Source: Bacteroidota bacterium
Lineage (GTDB): Bacteria > Bacteroidota > Bacteroidia > UBA8524
Length of the DNA stretch: 63,726 bases
Assembly: GCA_006226545.1 (NCBI GenBank)
Contig: SBGR01000021.1
Coordinates: 1-63,726 of the forward strand
Direction: 5' to 3'
A program made the position numbers and the translations under genes. The notes below the pieces were generated by a model. The model was not told the DNA's origin and searched no databases. It saw only the letters and a program-made list of their open reading frames with translations. Of the stretch, positions 61,129-63,726 are shown in pieces; position 1 is the stretch's first letter; each line of letters opens with the position of its first letter.

Positions 61129-63531
61129 ATGGTGACACAAACAAAGGAACTAAGCCGCGAAGCATTTCAAACCGAAGTACTGAACGATTATAAAGTAGCA
61201 TACCAAAGCCGCCAGGCCAGCTTAATTGGCCGTAAGGAGGTTTTAACGGGTAAAGCGAAGTTCGGGATCTTTGGCGACGGAAAAGAGGTAGCCCAATTAG
61301 CGATGGCGAAAGCCTTCAAACATGGCGACTTCCGTTCCGGATACTACCGCGACCAGACCTTTATGTTCGCTACAGGCATGAGCAATGTGCGTGAGTTCTT
61401 TGCGCAGTTGTATGCCCATACCAGCGTTGAAGCTGAGCCTTGCTCCGGCGGACGCTCCATGAACGGTCACTTCGGTACCCGTTTATTGGACGAAAACGGT
61501 GAGTGGTTGCCGCAAACCGATCGCTATAACTCCAGCGCGGATATTTCGCCAACCGGCGGACAAATGCCTCGCTTGGTGGGTTTGGCCCTCGCTTCTAAGC
61601 TCTACAGAGAAAACCCCGACTTACACCAATACACCAACTTCTCCAACAAAGGAAACGAGGTAGCATTCGGCACTATCGGTAACGCCTCTACTTCAGAAGG
61701 CTGCTTTTGGGAAGCCATTAACGCTGCCGGTGTATTGCAGGTTCCAATGGTGATGTCGGTTTGGGACGACGGCTACGGTATCTCCGTACCGGCTCGGTAC
61801 CAGACTACCAAAGAAAATATTTCGGAAATCCTCAGTGGTTTCCAAAGCAACGAGCACGGTAAAGGTTACGAGATCTTCCGCGTGAAAGGATGGGATTACG
61901 CTGCCTTGTGCAAGACCTACCTGGAAGCAACGGAAATCAGCCGTACCCAACATACTCCGGTGCTTATCCACGTGCAAGAGCTTACCCAACCGCAAGGACA
62001 CTCTACCTCCGGCTCACATGAACGCTACAAGAGCAAAGAGCGTTTGGAATGGGAAACGGAATACGACTGTATTGCGCAGATGCGCAATTGGATGATCAGC
62101 AATGAACTGTCTAGCGCAGCAGAACTCGACGAACTTGAAAAGCAGTGGCGTAAGGATGTGAACGACATGAAGAAAGAGGCTTTTGCTGCTTTCATCAATG
62201 AAATCAAATCAGACGTAGCTGAAGCCGTTGGCGTATTGCAGAACTTGGCTCAAGAATCGGGTATCGTTACCATTGGCACTTTGGCGGATGAGCTAAAAGC
62301 GATTACCGAGCCTTTGAGAAAAGACATCGGCGTTGCCCTCAATAAGGCATTGCGCATGAGTATCCATGCTCCGGGAGCTGCCCGCGAAGCCGTGGTGAAC
62401 TACAAAAAGAACTTTACCGAGCTGAACGCAGATCGCTACAGCTCACACCTCTATAGCCAATCGGCACAGTCTGCTATGAAAGCCGATATTATCCCGGCAC
62501 AATACTCAGATGATAGTCCGGTGGTAGACGGCCGTGAAGTAGTACAAGCGTGCTTCGATGCCGCTTTGGCCCGCGACCCGCGCGTTTTTGCCTTTGGTGA
62601 AGACGTAGGTAAGATTGGCGACGTAAACCAAGGCTTTGCCGGCTTGCAAGAGAAATACGGTGAATTGCGCGTTACCGATAAAGGTATCCGCGAGCTAACC
62701 ATCATTGGCGAGGGCATCGGTGCTTCCATGCGCGGATTACGTCCTATCGCTGAAATACAATACCTCGATTACCTCCTTTATGCTTTGCAAGTGATGAGCG
62801 ATGATATCGCTTCCATGCAATACCGCACCAAAGGCGGACAAAAAGCCCCGTTGATTATCCGTACTCGCGGTCACCGTTTGGAAGGTATCTGGCACGCCGG
62901 ATCTCCAATGGGCATGATCATCCACGCGGTGAGAGGTATGCACGTTTTGACCCCACGTAACATGACCCAGGCGGCAGGTTTCTACAATACCTTGTTGAAA
63001 TCAGATGAGCCTGCTTTGGTGGTGGAATGCCTGAACGGCTATCGCTTGAAAGAAACCTTACCGGATAACGTGGGTGAATTCACCTTGCCACTCGGTATTC
63101 CGGAAGTACTGGAAGAAGGTAGCGATGTTACCTTGGTCACTTACGGTTCTTGCGTGCGCATTGCACAAGATGCCATGGAGCAATTGAGCGAAATGGGTAT
63201 CAGCGTAGAATTGATCGACGTACAATCTTTGCTTCCATTCGATATCAACCACAGCATTGTGGAATCATTGAAGAAAACCAACCGTATTGTGTTCTTCGAC
63301 GAAGACGTACCGGGTGGAGCTACCTCGTACATGATGCAAGAGGTATTGGAAAAGCAGAAAGGCTATTTCCACCTCGATTCAGAGCCACGCACCATCACCA
63401 GCAAAGCACACCGTCCGGCTTACGGCACAGACGGCGATTACTTCAGCAAGCCAAGTGCAGAAGAAGTATTCGAGGTGATTTACGATATGATGCGTGAGTC
63501 AGACCCGAACAGGTTCCCGGCGTTTTTGTAA
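61129..63531 (+). CDS. Fused alpha-beta 2-oxo acid dehydrogenase E1
   Basis: 800-aa single-chain E1 of the branched-chain 2-oxo acid or pyruvate dehydrogenase type (alpha about 1-440, beta about 465-800). It uses thiamine diphosphate to decarboxylate the 2-oxo acid and hands the acyl group to the E2 lipoyl domain; no E2 or E3 gene is in the window. The alpha cofactor loop reads GNASTSEG (Asn185) and VWDDGYGISV (Asp214, Tyr216); the usual ligands are Asp/Glu at the first position and Asn at the second. Beta features include FAFGEDVGKIGDVNQGFAGL. The ATG at 61129 is preferred over an upstream TTG. 25 nt after the GGGPS gene. Confidence 0.9.
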   Translation: MVTQTKELSREAFQTEVLNDYKVAYQSRQASLIGRKEVLTGKAKFGIFGDGKEVAQLAMAKAFKHGDFRSGYYRDQTFMFATGMSNVREFFAQLYAHTSVEAEPCSGGRSMNGHFGTRLLDENGEWLPQTDRYNSSADISPTGGQMPRLVGLALASKLYRENPDLHQYTNFSNKGNEVAFGTIGNASTSEGCFWEAINAAGVLQVPMVMSVWDDGYGISVPARYQTTKENISEILSGFQSNEHGKGYEIFRVKGWDYAALCKTYLEATEISRTQHTPVLIHVQELTQPQGHSTSGSHERYKSKERLEWETEYDCIAQMRNWMISNELSSAAELDELEKQWRKDVNDMKKEAFAAFINEIKSDVAEAVGVLQNLAQESGIVTIGTLADELKAITEPLRKDIGVALNKALRMSIHAPGAAREAVVNYKKNFTELNADRYSSHLYSQSAQSAMKADIIPAQYSDDSPVVDGREVVQACFDAALARDPRVFAFGEDVGKIGDVNQGFAGLQEKYGELRVTDKGIRELTIIGEGIGASMRGLRPIAEIQYLDYLLYALQVMSDDIASMQYRTKGGQKAPLIIRTRGHRLEGIWHAGSPMGMIIHAVRGMHVLTPRNMTQAAGFYNTLLKSDEPALVVECLNGYRLKETLPDNVGEFTLPLGIPEVLEEGSDVTLVTYGSCVRIAQDAMEQLSEMGISVELIDVQSLLPFDINHSIVESLKKTNRIVFFDEDVPGGATSYMMQEVLEKQKGYFHLDSEPRTITSKAHRPAYGTDGDYFSKPSAEEVFEVIYDMMRESDPNRFPAFL

Positions 63532-63532
63532 T

Positions 63533-63720
63533 AGTCCATGGACCATAGACGATAGTCCATAGCTGAGGCAATGGCGCTCTGCTAATATTGCTGCCCACTA
63601 TTTAACCACAGAGTTCACAGAGTTTTTCACTGAGGACACGGAGCGTTTGCTTGAAACAAGTCCATAGACCATGGACCATAGACCATAGCCGGGGCGTTGG
63701 CGCTCTGCTAAACTTGCTTC
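63533..63720. repeat. Direct 60-bp repeats flanking a CACAGAG repeat
   Basis: Copies at 63533-63592 and 63659-63718 align without gaps and agree at about 50 of 60 positions. Each starts with a cluster of CCATGG/CCATAG units and ends in GGCGCTCTGCTAA. Between them is TTAACCACAGAGTTCACAG followed by AGTTTTTCACTGAGGACACGG, resembling CACAGAG-type intergenic repeats known from many environmental bacteria. The window end cuts the right flank. Confidence 0.8.
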
Positions 63721-63726
63721 GGGATG

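Noticed and set aside
1..63726. CRISPR array, tRNA, rRNA, prophage or IS element
   Set aside because: No regularly spaced repeat-spacer structure, no tRNA cloverleaf, no rRNA-like stretch and no transposase, integrase or phage gene was seen. A formal search by tRNAscan and ISfinder would be needed to be certain.

Overview
The window looks like chromosomal DNA of a Bacteroidota bacterium, probably Flavobacteriales-like. The evidence is four proteins with type IX secretion (T9SS) C-terminal sorting domains, a FecR/ECF sigma pair, Bacteroidota-specific families (DUF2851, PorT-type barrels, fused E1 dehydrogenase, a GldE/CorC-like protein), almost no Shine-Dalgarno sequences, and repeated TAnnTTTG -7 promoter boxes. 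No phage, IS element, CRISPR array, rRNA or tRNA was seen. All genes appear intact.

Layout. 1-479: non-coding, with a ~107-bp direct repeat. 480-4092: anti-sigma/ECF sigma pair, DinB-like protein, cobalamin-type radical SAM. 4098-6983: OprP-like porin and, divergent from it, a DUF4345 membrane protein under a perfect FNR-type palindrome, then a small T9SS protein. 7156-8068: toxin-antitoxin pair and an acetyltransferase. 8101-15453: uvrB, a membrane glycosyltransferase, a cupin and a large beta-propeller amidohydrolase. 15508-25007: T9SS type B protein coupled to purM, rmuC, an acyl-CoA ligase, PspC protein, DUF2851, pyrF, mazG-like, PorT-like barrel. 25200-29806: the conserved yceD-rpmF-plsX-fabH-accB-accC operon. 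30111-36937: two large paralogous T9SS surface proteins, followed by an orphan response regulator. 37850-47499: pdxA, pepA, a sodium symporter and a 1817-residue alpha-2-macroglobulin-like protein. 47558-54792: rsfS and, divergent from it, a seven-gene tightly packed plus-strand run (birA, coaX, barrel, TPR protein, lptC, small membrane protein, CorC/GldE-like), ending in a Nudix gene. 54782-63531: glycosyltransferase, two unknown exported proteins, ksgA-mgtE, an archaeal-type GGGP synthase and a fused 2-oxo acid dehydrogenase E1. 63532-63726: repeats.

How genes connect: birA biotinylates the AccB encoded 20 kb away; accB/accC, fabH and plsX start fatty acid and phospholipid synthesis; the acyl-CoA ligase, CoaX and E1 dehydrogenase deal with acyl-CoA and CoA. 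rpmF, rsfS and ksgA serve the ribosome. lptC and several barrels build the outer membrane.

Most notable: (1) at least seven genes have a -7-like box exactly 4 nt before the start codon, with four more at 3-8 nt, which predicts widespread leaderless mRNAs; (2) a perfect TTGAT-N4-ATCAA box placed about 41.5 bp before a predicted transcription start; (3) the fused E1 has its two thiamine-Mg ligands apparently exchanged (Asn185/Asp214 instead of Asp/Asn); (4) several families of short intergenic repeats. No obviously new multi-gene system was found.
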